Shown: one piece after another, positions 46,513 to 56,647 of the stretch
Position numbering within the stretch: the first letter of the stretch is position 1
Layout: each line of letters begins with the position of its first letter
From: Leptidea sinapis
Taxonomy: Eukaryota; Arthropoda; Insecta; Lepidoptera; Pieridae
DNA length: 64,000 nucleotides
Direction of reading: 5' to 3'
Assembly (NCBI RefSeq): GCF_905404315.1
Contig: NC_066278.1
Location: forward strand, 6,216,001-6,280,000
Position numbers and translations under genes: made by a program
The notes under the pieces: generated by a model
What the model was told of the DNA's origin: nothing
Databases searched by the model: none
The model's input: the letters and a program-made list of their open reading frames with translations, nothing else

Positions 46513-46745
46513 TAGATGCCAATTGGACGTAGTTCCTGAAAAACGTTTCAAGCCTCAAACATCACATTTTAAGGAATTCATGTTTAAAGTTTAATAAATA
46601 TTAGTGTATTCCATACATATTGAACTCATGATATAATTTAAAGAGTGACAGTAGGGCCAATATTTTGTCTGTCCGTTAATATGAGGCACGTGACCAGTTT
46701 TATATTCTTAACCAAATTTCGACATGATTATGGTTTGAATCGTTT
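46513..46745 (+). mobile_element. MITE M, left copy (right end eroded)
   Basis: GGACGTAGTTCCTGAAAAACG through TTTAAAGTTTAATAAATATTAG, GTGACCAGTTTTATATTC and TCGACATGATTATGGTTT matches 51981-52225 in direct orientation. The right terminal repeat is degraded. Confidence 0.75.
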
Positions 46746-47411
46746 GGAATGGTAAGTCTTTTTGCATCCTTCACTATAAAAAATATCAACATAAATATAT
46801 TGTATAAAACACAAGTATTATATAATAATCTTCATTCCTTTCATTATCAACGTCAAGTGTAAGTAGTTCCGTAGCGAACCGTCAGTTTGTGTTTCTTGAA
46901 AGCTATCAACTTCCGAATCAATGAACACAAGTGAAGTCCGCTTCGATTTATTAGTCCAACTCGTATAACAGAAATGCTTTCAGATTAAAACTCTGTTATA
47001 TTATTTTTGTCCGTAATTTATCTCTACATATTTTCAACTGTATTTTTAACGCTTCAAATTGCACTTATGAAGATTTTGAGATCTTTAGAATTTAGATTTT
47101 CGAATAAGCGGGATGTTGCAGGGATGGCCTTTAGCGTCAACCCTTTTCCTAATTTTTTTTTGTCGGAAGCCTTAATTTCCATAATTCGTCATTAAATGTA
47201 ATGATTAAGGCTGGGGACCGAGCTTGCTTGAGGAATCAAGTGGAGCTAGGTTACCTCTCTCGCACAAGATCGCTATAGTTTTAATTCAGAATTAGAAGCA
47301 TTTTTAATTTATAACGAACATAATACAATTTTCTCTACAACACTATGTAATGTTAAATAGTATTGGTGTACAATTAATAAATTTTCGTACAATTTTTATC
47401 TAGATTAAATG
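46746..47411. other. Non-coding stretch
   Basis: No gene. AGGCTGGGGACCGAGCTTGC near 47209 stands out as GC-rich but matches nothing else here. Confidence 0.4.
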
Positions 47412-47631
47412 ATTTGCCCTATGCTTTTCCCGGGGCGTAAAAAGAATAGGGGAGTCCCAGGCCCATGGGTGTCGTAAGAGGCGACTAAGGGCTTTTTAGA
47501 AGTGGGAGAGTCACGCGCCCGTCTTTTAACGTCAGCACAATCGGGCCAGACTCGTCCGGGCTAATTACCACACTCGCACAGAATACCGGAGTGAAGTAGC
47601 GGCCTAGCGCCGCTATGTTTCGCATAGGTTA

Positions 47632-48552
47632 GTGTCGAGGACCGGTGGCCATTCCCCCCCCCCCCTCCACCCGAATATGAGAGCGGAACTAAAAAAGATT
47701 TTACCCCAGGAGGGTACCGGCTCTGGGGAGGGCACGGAACCGCGCATGACCAAGGACAAACGAGGCAGTATCACCACGGCACCCCGCTCCACACTCAACG
47801 TGGACTTTTGCAATATCAGGGGAATTCACTCCAATTTAAACGCCGTCCACCACCACCTTGAGACGGCGCAGCCGGCCTTGTGTTTCCTTACTGAGACGCA
47901 GATATCTCGACCTAGCGATACGTCATATTTAACGTACCCCGGGTACAAAATTGAGCACAATTTTTTGCCTCATGCCGGGGTATGTGTGTACGTTAGGGAG
48001 GATATCTGCTGTCGCCGTCTCGGCAATTTTGAGGGTAGGGACCTGTCCAGTCGCGTAGATTTAGAGGACCGCATCCGCATCTATGCATGTGTCTACAGGT
48101 CCCATAGTGGTAACGCAGAAACCGATCATCTCATGGGCTGCGTTCAAGCGGCAATTGACGACGTACTTTCACAGATCCCCTCCGCTGAAATCGTAGTCTT
48201 GGGTGATTTCAACGGGCACAATGCCGAATGGCTTGGATCACGTACCACAGACTACGCAGGGCGATCTGTGCATAATTTTGAATTGGCGTATGGTCTGTCC
48301 CAATTGGTTGAGTCGCCAACGCGGCTCCCGGATGTGGATAGCCACATGCCGTCCTTATTGGATCTTCTGCTAACTACACATCCCGATGGTTACCAGGTCT
48401 TTGTCGACGCCCCTCTCGGAACGTCCGACCATTGCCTGGTCGGGAGTGTAGTGCCTATCCGACGCCCACGTCGCAGACCACCAGCGACCCGCCACGTTTG
48501 GCACTACAAGTCAGCAAATTGGGATAGGATGCGTTCCTTTTTTGCTTCCTAA
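47632..48552 (+). pseudogene. AP endonuclease of the Jockey-like LINE
   Basis: Endonuclease blocks in order: VDFCNIRGIHSNL (N), CFLTETQIS (E), GVCVYVREDICCRR, IRIYACVYRSHSG, IVVLGDFNGHNAEWLGS (D-x-N), LLDLLLTTHP (D), and GTSDHCLVGS (DH). All catalytic positions are present. The first ~45 residues (SPPPLHPNM..., encoded around a C14 run) are probably leader. The frame ends at FFAS; the continuing protein (GRVCFPSDDPS, PWFDASVKAASDCKK) is in a shifted frame. Confidence 0.85.
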
Positions 48553-48664
48553 CCTTAGGGCAGGGTTTGTTTCCCTTCGGATGATCCTAGTGTCTGCGCC
48601 GTTGCAGTAGCCGATGTGATAATACGCGGCATGGATATTTTTATACCAAGCTCTGTAGTACCGA

Positions 48665-49282
48665 TTGGTGGCAGATCACAGCCCTGGTTCGATGCGTCAG
48701 TTAAAGCAGCATCTGACTGCAAAAAAACAGTCGTATCGAACTTGGGTTGCGGCGCTGGGCACAAAGGATCCGAACTGCACAGTTCTTAAGAGGAAATACA
48801 ACCGTGCCTCTAGATTTTTTAAGCGGCAAATCGCCCGTGCAAAGTCAGAACACATCGTCAAAATCGGCGAGCAGCTTTCCAGTTACCCGACCGGAACACG
48901 CAAGTTCTGGTCGTTGTCGAAAGCTGCTCTTGGTAACTTCAGCCAGCCGTCCATGCCGCCGTTGCACATGAGGAATGACACCCTGGCCCATACGGCAAAA
49001 GAGAAAGCCGATCTCTTGTGCACTCTTTTCGCCTCCAACTCGACTCTTGACGACAACGGAAAAACACCGCCGACCATCCCGCGGTGTCAGAGCTCTATGC
49101 CTGAAGTACAGTTCAGACAGATAACTGCTAGGCGAGCTCTGTTTTCGTTGGACGTCAGGAAGTCGAGCGGGTCGGATGGCATTTCTCCAATCGTGCTTAT
49201 AACGTGTGCCCCTGAGTTGACGCCGGTGCTAACGCGTTTATTCCGGCACTCTTATTCTAAAGGCGTAGTCCCTGACTCATAG
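48665..49282 (+). pseudogene. Linker and RT fingers of the Jockey-like LINE
   Basis: After a frame change at an A7 run (about 48721-48727) the protein continues QSYRTWVAALG, KRKYNRASRFFKRQIARAK, TGTRKFWSLSKAAL, and RALFSLDVRKSSGSDGISPI (RT motif 0/1). It ends at a TAG in PDS-stop-KSALVHPI, where tryptophan is expected. Confidence 0.85.
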
Positions 49283-50629
49283 AAGTCTGCCCTTGTCCAT
49301 CCGATCCAAAAAAAAGGAGACAGTTCGGATCCGGCAAACTACAGACCTATTGCTCTGCTCGCCAAAATCATGGAGAGCATAATTAGCCTTCAGCTTATGT
49401 TATACCTAGAGGGTCACCAGTTGATCAACGACAAACAATACGGGTTTCGCCATGGTCGGTCGGTAGGTGATCTTCTGGTATACCTGTCACATAGATGGGC
49501 TGCGGCTATTGAAAGCAAGGGGGAAGGCCTGGCAGTTAGCCTAGATATAGCGAAGGCCTTTGATCGTGTATGGCACAAGGCGCTCCTGTCCAAACTTCCA
49601 TCATTTGGGCTTCCCGAGAGCTTGTGCAAGTGGACCTCCAGCTTCCTCACTGGGCGTAGCATACAGGTCGTTGTCGACGGATATTGCTCGTACCCGAAGC
49701 CCGTGAATTCTGGAGTGCCCCAAGGCTGTGTGCTGTCTCCCACGCTGTTTCTTCTGCATATCAATGATATGTTGGGCACCTCCATCATTCATTGCTATGC
49801 AGACGACAGCACTGGTGATGCCATATACACGGTCCATGCAGGTCTCTCTCGGGAAATCGTCGACCAGTGCCGGGAGAAACTTGTGTCTTCTATCGAGTCC
49901 TCTCTTGAGAAGGTCGCGGAATGGGGAAAATTGAACCTTGTCCAATTTGACCCCCAGAAGACTCAAGTTTGCGCGTTTACCACTAAAAAAACCCCATTTG
50001 TCGTATCACCGCTCTTCGACAACACTTCCCTGAAAGCCTCGCCTAGTATCGGAATACTGGGTCTCGAAATCTCGAGCGATTGCCAATTTCGTGGTCATCT
50101 GGAAGGCAAAGCCAAATTGGCTTCAAAGAAACTGGGTGTCATTAATAGAGCACGGCAATGCTTCAAGCCGGCCCACATCCTAGCGCTTTACAAAGCGCAG
50201 GTCCGGCCACACATGGAGTATTGCTGTCATCTCTGGTCTGACGCACCCCAGTATCAGCCCGATCCATTTGACGGCGTGCAACGCAGAGCAGCTCGAATTG
50301 TCGGGGATCAAGTGCTCTGTGAACGGCGGGATCACTTGGCGCTGCGTAGAGACGTCGCTTCATTGTGTGTCTTCTACCGCATTTATAACGGGGAGTGTTC
50401 CGAAGAGCTGTTTAACCTGATTCCTGCCGCCGAATTCCACCTTCGCACGACACGCCACAAGTTAGGATATCATCCTCACCATCTGGATGTGTTGCGGTTC
50501 TCCACAGTGCAGTTTTCAAGGAGCTTTCTTCCACGTACTACAAAGCTGTGGAATGAGCTTCCTTGTGCAGTGTTTCAGGGACGATACGACATGGGTGCCT
50601 TTAAAAAAAAGCGCGTACACCTTCTTTAA
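49283..50629 (+). pseudogene. RT palm and thumb of the Jockey-like LINE
   Basis: Continues in the same frame after the TAG: KSALVHPIQKKGD, NYRPIALLAKIME, QYGFRHGRSVGDLL, AVSLDIAKAFDRVWHKAL (motif A D), SGVPQGCVLSPTLF, CYADDSTGDA (catalytic YADD), ILGLEISSDCQFRGH, VRPHMEYCCHLW, RTTKLWNELPCAVFQ. The C-terminus is shifted at an A8 run (KKKRVHLL instead of the family's K-x-AYTFLKGRQRSCDSSG). The catalytic core is intact. The protein is inactivated only by the listed lesions. Confidence 0.88.
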
Positions 50630-50737
50630 AGGCCGGCAACGCTCCTGTGATTCCTCTGGTGTTGCAAGAGAAGCTGGGCGGCGGTGATCACTTAACAACA
50701 GGTGACCCGTACGCTCGTTTGTCCTCCTATTCCATAA

Positions 50738-51274
50738 AAGATTAGCATGGCTCCAACTGTAAAAGTTAAGGGTATTTGGTGTTTTTTATTCGCAGTGTCT
50801 ATAAAAAATGGAAATATAAATAAAATATTAATTTTCACTTCTCATGCTCTGAAATTGCATATTTGTGCACGATATAGGCTGCACAAAATCGATTTTTGTG
50901 CACAAGTGCATAAACGTATCTACTCATAAATGTATCTATATTAAGGCAAAGATAATGAGCCATACAGCCAAACACAATAAAAAGTTGAGACATTACTATC
51001 ACTATTTCTTCTCATACTTTATAGGTATACAATTATTTCTTGTAAAAAATAAAAGCATTATATAAACCGTCAAGAAATGGTTTCAATTATTCGCTACTTT
51101 GGCGATTTCTTGTGATACCGGCCTTAAAACACTGTTCTTATATTTATTTATTTATTGTTTGAAGGTATATTTATAGTACGTCACTATTAGCGGCGCAGGT
51201 CTGGGGTACCTATAGACTGCTCGAGATTATATTATTAAATAATAAATAAAATAATAATACTTTTATAAGTCGCC
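50738..51274. other. Non-coding stretch
   Basis: AT-rich sequence. No gene or classified repeat seen. Confidence 0.4.
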
Positions 51275-51385
51275 GGAATACTATAATAATCCTAATGAGG
51301 GCAGCGAAGGTGGACCGATCATCGTGGACATTTGGAGGATGCCATTTGTCCAGCAGTGGATGTCTTCCGGCTGATAATGATGTTG
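51275..51385 (+). mobile_element. RTE-type LINE C-terminal scrap
   Basis: CGCCGGAATACTATAATAAT, AGGGCAGCGAAGGTGGACCG and AGCAGTGGATGTCTTCCGGC correspond to the RTE terminal KIAG, AAQDR and FVQQWMSSG segments. Heavily decayed. Confidence 0.7.
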
Positions 51386-51649
51386 ACGATGTTGATGATT
51401 TTATTTGATATAACATTAATTATTATATTATTCTTAATTAAAATTGAACGTTTCTTCCTATTTTTGCCACTCGGAAATATTAACTGCACGTTTTGTAGAA
51501 GTTTTGCAATAATATTTCATAAACACTCCTGTAATTTAAAGAGATATTTCTTTGCAGCATTTATTCTCCATTTTTCCTTATCTTTGATACAAAATAATAG
51601 AACAGATAAGATATGATTCAAAAAGTAGAAATAAGTTTTTAATAATTTT

Positions 51650-51770
51650 TCGGTCCATCTTAATATATATAAAAACAGTGTTCTGATGTTTGTATCCAGT
51701 GAACTCCTAAGCATTACTTCATGGAGTGCAGTTTAGTTCAACTTGAGAGAGTTTTTATTTCGATTTGGGA
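51650..51770 (+). repeat. Degenerate dispersed repeat
   Basis: TATATATAAAAACAGTGTTC, GATGTTTGTATCCAGTGAAC and CTCCTAAGC weakly match the 13360-13560 repeat (AAAATTCTCGTGTCGCGATG, TTTGTAGTT, AACTCCTC). Confidence 0.35.
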
Positions 51771-51970
51771 CCCATAACTATTTTTATTCCCAATTTTTAT
51801 TTTGTATTTACATTTTTTCGGTTTGACAGTTCTGCTGGAAAACAATTACATTCAAAACAACAGGGAGCATATTTTACGAAATAACTCTTGAAATATTATA
51901 AACAAATTCATAACAAACAGTATTTTATTTGCTGTGTTCAGAAGAACGTCTGTCGAGTCAGCTAGTAACT

Positions 51971-52240
51971 ATACATATATGGACGTAGTTCCTGAAAAAC
52001 GTTCCAAACCACAAACGTCACATTTTAAGGAATTTGTGATTAAAGTTTAATAAATATTAGTGTATGCCATACTTGTGGGTTGGGCTACTTAGTCATGATG
52101 TCATTTAAAGTGTGCCAGTAGGGCTGCCATTTTTTGTCAGTCCGATAATAGGAATCACGTGACCAGTTTTGTGTTCTTAACCCAATATCGACATGATTAT
52201 GGTTTTTAACGTTTTTCTGGAATAACGTCCCATATATGAC
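51971..52240. mobile_element. MITE M, complete copy with TIRs
   Basis: Starts TATATGGACGTAGTTCCTG and ends with its imperfect complement (TTTTTCTGGAATAACGTCC, CATATA). TIRs are ~28 bp around AACGTT, and the 250-bp body has no coding capacity. CATATATG on both outer edges suggests a TA-rich target. Direct partner of 46513-46745. Confidence 0.75.
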
Positions 52241-52574
52241 TTAATGATATTTGAAATTAACAATAAATTACATTCAAATAAAAATCGGATTTCTCTAAAT
52301 TGGTTATCGTAACGCTCATTATTCATGATCTACATAAATGGTTATAACTGGCAATGCTATCCATACTAATATTATAAAGAGTTAAAGCTTGTAATGGTAA
52401 TCTCTGGATCTACTGATCAGATTATAAAAATTCTGTTAGCAATAGACAGCCATATTATTTTTGAGTGTCAGAGTGTCAAATTTTTTTCGTGATAGTCAGA
52501 TTTACAAAGTCGGACAAAAATACTGTCTTAACGTTGTGAGATAAGTTATGATTGTTTTGTAAAAAGGCATAAAA

Positions 52575-52725
52575 GGCATTTATTTTCTCTATACCATCTC
52601 ATCTCATTTCTAATATACCAGATACTACTACCGCTTCGGAAACAAATGGCGCTCTGAGAGAGCAGAAGGGACACAAGATACTCTCCCAGTTTCTTTTATT
52701 GTGCTCTTTTTAATAAAATATACAA
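52575..52725 (-). mobile_element. LINE 3' UTR fragment
   Basis: The minus strand has GAGTTTCTTGTG-like text, then GCGCCATTTGTTTCCGAAGC and GGTAGTAGTATCTGG. Same UTR as 12935-13100 and 58985-59110. Confidence 0.65.
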
Positions 52726-53186
52726 GTATGTATATAAGCAAGTGGCAGCATTATAGCACCAAGTAATTTATTTACACTGGTAAATGCAGACGAAGTCGCG
52801 GGTAAAATCTAGTATCCAATAAACATCTAATGGAGCAATCTACCATTACGGTTACTAAACTATTTGCTCTCAGCAAATGTTTGTCAGTATTCCTGAAGTT
52901 AGCTTTAAGGTTTCATATCAGTTTCAGTCAAACTTTAGCTTGTTTAAAACTTTCTGGATACGTAAGCGAAAATGCGGCATTAGAGGATTATTATTAAATG
53001 TATCGGGTGTTATTTTTTTTGCTACTCTCATTTTCATTTTGTTATTATTTTAATCAGAAATCTGTTACAAATTTACTCTATTTATATATCTTGAAGACTG
53101 GCAACGACGTAATAATTAAGTCACTCTAACCGGGCATTGGTCTTTTGCGTAAGAATGTTCCCCGCCCCCCTCTCCTAGAACTTTTT
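52726..53186. other. Non-coding stretch with a repeat end
   Basis: GACGAAGTCGCGGGTAAAATC at about 52789 is the typical terminus of a dispersed lepidopteran repeat. Otherwise AT-rich and gene-free. Confidence 0.4.
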
Positions 53187-53189
53187 AAC

Positions 53190-53365
53190 TTTTTCTTTCT
53201 TTTTCTTTTTCTTTTTCTTTTTCTTTTTCTTTTTCTTTTTCTTTTTCTTTTTCTTTTTCTTTTTCTTTTTCTTTTTCTTTTTCTTTTTCTTTTTCTTTTT
53301 CTTTTTCTTTTTCTTTTTCTTTTTCTTTTTCTTTTTCTTTTTCTTTTTCTTTTTCTTTCTTTTTT
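53190..53365. repeat. (CTTTTT)n hexanucleotide array
   Basis: About 28 near-perfect CTTTTT units. The long L/F and K/E open frames across it are artefacts of the repeat. Confidence 0.97.
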
Positions 53366-53674
53366 TTACGCACAAATATACGCATATATCTCCCCTGTTG
53401 ATTTGGTATTGAATCGTAATAATTAATTGGCGATTAGATATTGTGATTTAAATCATTCTCTGCTTTTAGTATTTAAATAATCAATGTACATTAACTTCTT
53501 TTAGCTGATAGAATTTATGTCGAATAGGTATTTTTCGCTTGTTATTTGTACGAAAGTGACAGATAAATGTTTTCTATTCAATTTCAAAAGTCCTTAAATA
53601 AAATAAAATAAAATAGCCTTTATTATTACTAGTGACTTAATTTTTTTTTTCTTATAAATAAAACTTAAATTATC

Positions 53675-56551
53675 TTAACTAGTAATTTGTCTCTCGACAA
53701 AGGCCTCCTCTAAAGACTTCCACCTTATTCGGTCTCTGGCTACTCTCATCCAGTCCGGTCCTGCTATTCTTTTAAAATCGTCCTCCCACCTTCTAATCTG
53801 TCTACCTTTCCTTCGTTTCCCGTCTCTTGGATACCATTCTGTAACGGTTTTTGTCCATTTCTCTTTCTCTTCCCTCAGAATGTGTCCAGTCCATTTCCAC
53901 TTTTGCTTTTGACAGAGCTTGTGTGCGTTTTTGAATTTTGTCTGACTCTTTATGTTTTCTAACGTAACTTTGTCTCGTCTCCGAACTCCAATTACGCTTC
54001 TTTCTATGGAGTTTTGGCACACTTTTACTTTTTCCGAGAGATGGTCTGTTAGAGCCCAAGTTTGACATCCATATGTTAGACATGGGAGTATACACGTGTT
54101 ATAGACTTTTCTTTTTATTCCTATAGGTATCTCGGGGTTTTTCATGATTTCACTCAAAGACCAGTATCTTTTCCATGTATTACAAATGCGTCTGTCTATT
54201 TCTTGCTTCATGTTATTTCTAGGGGTTATTAACTGTCCTAAATAGATATATTCTGTGACATATTCTACTGTTTCATTGTAAACTACTATCGAACCAGTTG
54301 GGCCGGATGAGTTGGTCAAGATTTTCGTTTTGGACGCATTTATTTGCAAGCCGGCTTTAGCACTTTCGTTTGCAAGTTGTTGCAACATTTGCTCTAGGTA
54401 GTTTTCACTCTCCGAAAATAGAATGATGTCATCTGCGAATCGTAAATGGTTCAATTTTTCGCCGTTTATATTTAGGCCAAAACATTCCCACTCTAGGTTC
54501 CTGAAAATCATCTCTAGGACTGCTGTGAAGAGCTTAGGAGAAATAGGATCGCCTTGACGGACACCCCTCTCGATGCGGAACTCTTCTCCGGCTGTCTCCA
54601 GTTTGACCTGTGCAGTACTGTTCAGGTATACATTTTGGAGAAGACGAATGTACTTGTTGTTTACTCCTTGTTTTCGCAGTGCATCCCAAATGTAATCATG
54701 TTCCAGAGAATCAAATGCTTTATTTAAGTCGATAAATCCTATGAAATATATTTTGTTGTACTCATTATATTTTTGTAAGACCTGTCTTAATACGTGTATA
54801 TGATCTGCAGTTGAAAAATTACTCCGGAAGCCTGCTTGTTCTTTTGGTTGATTTTCTTCTAAAATGGGTGAGATACGATTTAATAATAGTTTCGAGAAAA
54901 TTTTGTAAATATTGGACATAAGGCTTATAGGACGGTAGTTCCCAATATCTTCTTTGTCTCCTTTTTTGTGCAACAAAATTATTGTAGATTTCGTCCAATC
55001 GGCAGGTATCATTTCAGTTTCCATTATATTGTTAAAAATATCTGTCAGGTGTGGTGTAATAACTGGTGATATGGTTTTAAGGAGCTCATTAGTTATTTGA
55101 TCTGGACCTGGAGCTTTTTCTAATTTCTGGCTTTTAATAGCATTTATTACTTCTTTCTGAAGAATGCTAGGCACTGGTTCTGTGATTGTAAAGTCTTCGA
55201 AGCAACGATCACGTTTTACATTTTGGTTGCTGCTATAAAGTTTCCGGTAGTAATCCGTAGCGATTCTCAGGATATCTGGTCTCTTGCTAGTAAGATTTCC
55301 GTTCATTTTTTTTAAACTTGACATCCAATCCTTTTTATTGTTCAGTTCTTTGAAAGCCTTCTTTACTCCACCATTCTTTTCAATATATTTTGTTAAGGTT
55401 GTTTCTCTTCTCACCTTTCTATCTTTTCGTATCCTCTCATTAATCTTTTTGCTCAACTCAGTTATTTTTTTCTTATTGTCTTTCTTGTTTACTAATAAGG
55501 TTTTCCTTTCATCCAACAATTCTTTTGTTTTATCCGAAATTACTGTCTTCTTGTCTTTATTTGTTTTAAAAGTTTCAGTTTTAATTAATTTTACCAAATG
55601 ATCATATTTATCTTCTGTATTAATGCCTTGAGCTAATAGATTATTTAAATTTTTAAGAAGGTTATTGGCGTTACCCGTGCAATTTAAGCTTGTTGCTTCT
55701 TTCTGGTGTTTTCTTTTCTTTCTTATATATGTGCAAGATATAGCACCTCTAACCATTCTGTGGTCTGTATTAAAGTTTAATTTATTAATAACTGAGATAT
55801 TTTTAAAAACTTTGACGTTATTTGTAATTATAAAATCAATCTCATTTCTGTAGCTTCCATCAGGAGAATGCCATGTCCACTTTTTATTCTCCTTCTTTTT
55901 ATAAAAACTATTTAAGATGCTTAATTTGTTTTGCATGCAGAATGTAACGAGTCTTTCTCCATTTTTAGAGCGTTTACCCATCCCGTGTTCTCCTACTGTA
56001 TATTGCTCTCCTAAATGTCTCTGTCCAATTTGTCCATTAAAGTCTCCCATTAAAACAATATTCTTATGTGAAGTTTCTAAGACATCTTGTAAATCTTTAT
56101 AAAATATATCTATCTTTGCGCCATCATCTTTTCTGCATGACTCGGTTGGTGAATAGGCCTGTATTATGGACCACATGCTATATTTCTCATTTTGCAGTGG
56201 TAATTTTATATTTAAGATAGCAATTCGCTCCGTAACACCTTTTATTTCTTCTATGCCTCTTGCAAGTTTCTTTTTAACTAAGAATCCTACTCCATACATT
56301 CCTGCAGTTTCTCCTTTATGATGTAGAATATAGTCACCATAATCTTGTATACTTTCACCAAATCTTCTAACTTCGCTTAAACCTATGATGTCCCATTTTA
56401 AATATTTTGTTGCTTCTTCTAATTCTATAAGTTTTTCTGGCGTTCTTAGGGATCTTACATTTAATGTTGCAATAAACAGGTTGTTTCTTGTTTTATTTTT
56501 TGTCTCTGTGAACTTATTTGTCTTTAGAGGGTCTTGGTCTTTTTCCCCCAC
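53675..56551 (-). CDS. LINE ORF2: AP endonuclease and reverse transcriptase (RTE type)
   Basis: 958 codons if counted from GTG at 56549-56551. The frame is open further up to the ORF1 UAG, and the first ATG is only at codon 85. Endonuclease: ATLNVRS (N31), GLSEVRR (E60), VLMGDFNGQIG (D170, N172), RNEIDFIIT (D239), NTDHRMVRG (D263, H264). RT: ILLHKKGD and NYRPISLMSN (~526-546), GFIDLNKAFD (D608), RGVRQGDPISPKLF (~663-675), LRFADDIILFSES (D707, D708), thumb YIYLGQLITP (~768). C-terminus: WKWTGHILR, RWEDDFKRIAGPDW, W-K-S-LEEAF. All catalytic residues are present and there are no frameshifts. The frame is probably expressed by readthrough from ORF1. Confidence 0.93.
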   Translation of the reverse strand: MGEKDQDPLKTNKFTETKNKTRNNLFIATLNVRSLRTPEKLIELEEATKYLKWDIIGLSEVRRFGESIQDYGDYILHHKGETAGMYGVGFLVKKKLARGIEEIKGVTERIAILNIKLPLQNEKYSMWSIIQAYSPTESCRKDDGAKIDIFYKDLQDVLETSHKNIVLMGDFNGQIGQRHLGEQYTVGEHGMGKRSKNGERLVTFCMQNKLSILNSFYKKKENKKWTWHSPDGSYRNEIDFIITNNVKVFKNISVINKLNFNTDHRMVRGAISCTYIRKKRKHQKEATSLNCTGNANNLLKNLNNLLAQGINTEDKYDHLVKLIKTETFKTNKDKKTVISDKTKELLDERKTLLVNKKDNKKKITELSKKINERIRKDRKVRRETTLTKYIEKNGGVKKAFKELNNKKDWMSSLKKMNGNLTSKRPDILRIATDYYRKLYSSNQNVKRDRCFEDFTITEPVPSILQKEVINAIKSQKLEKAPGPDQITNELLKTISPVITPHLTDIFNNIMETEMIPADWTKSTIILLHKKGDKEDIGNYRPISLMSNIYKIFSKLLLNRISPILEENQPKEQAGFRSNFSTADHIHVLRQVLQKYNEYNKIYFIGFIDLNKAFDSLEHDYIWDALRKQGVNNKYIRLLQNVYLNSTAQVKLETAGEEFRIERGVRQGDPISPKLFTAVLEMIFRNLEWECFGLNINGEKLNHLRFADDIILFSESENYLEQMLQQLANESAKAGLQINASKTKILTNSSGPTGSIVVYNETVEYVTEYIYLGQLITPRNNMKQEIDRRICNTWKRYWSLSEIMKNPEIPIGIKRKVYNTCILPCLTYGCQTWALTDHLSEKVKVCQNSIERSVIGVRRRDKVTLENIKSQTKFKNAHKLCQKQKWKWTGHILREEKEKWTKTVTEWYPRDGKRRKGRQIRRWEDDFKRIAGPDWMRVARDRIRWKSLEEAFVERQITS

Positions 56552-56644
56552 GAGGACCAGTCGGCTTGGGGGAGGATTTTGTTTTTTTATTGTGCTTTCT
56601 GTTTGTGTGTCTATTTTTATTTTCCGATTTCCGGTAGTTAGTTG

Positions 56645-56647
56645 CTA
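56645..56647 (-). promoter_or_regulatory. Candidate leaky UAG (readthrough site)
   Basis: Reading CAA-UAG-CAA-CUA on the element strand. The six bases after UAG fit the CAR-YYA readthrough consensus. ORF2 continues in frame with no stop for 31 codons to its first listed codon, and no AUG is available before the endonuclease. Confidence 0.55.

Larger units (their letters stand above)
47412..50737 (+). mobile_element. Near full-length Jockey-like LINE (family A)
   Basis: A ~3.3-kb copy: a GC-rich 5' leader (from about 47412; GGGGAGTCCCAGGCCCATGG, GTCGTAAGAGGCGACTAAGG), AP endonuclease, RT, and a 3' UTR ending TTGTCCTCCTATTCCATAAAAG. No separate gag-like ORF1 is recognisable. Lesions: frame breaks near 48552 and 48725, a nonsense TAG at 49280-49282 at a position where tryptophan is expected, and a frameshift in an A-run at about 50605. 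Five further 3'-fragments of the family lie in the window, of which 4508-5370 is the longest. A six-base AGATTA occurs near both ends but is weak as a TSD. Confidence 0.9.

Noticed and set aside
47412..50737. TSD AGATTA for the Jockey-like LINE
   Set aside because: Only six AT-rich bases, not exactly adjacent to defined ends. Chance match is likely.
53145..53426. Leucine/phenylalanine-rich and lysine/glutamate-rich frames
   Set aside because: Artefacts of the CTTTTT hexanucleotide repeat.
56549..56551. GTG as the real start of ORF2
   Set aside because: The frame is open upstream to the ORF1 stop with no Kozak-like or AUG context. GTG is only the first start-like codon by convention, although non-AUG initiation cannot be excluded.
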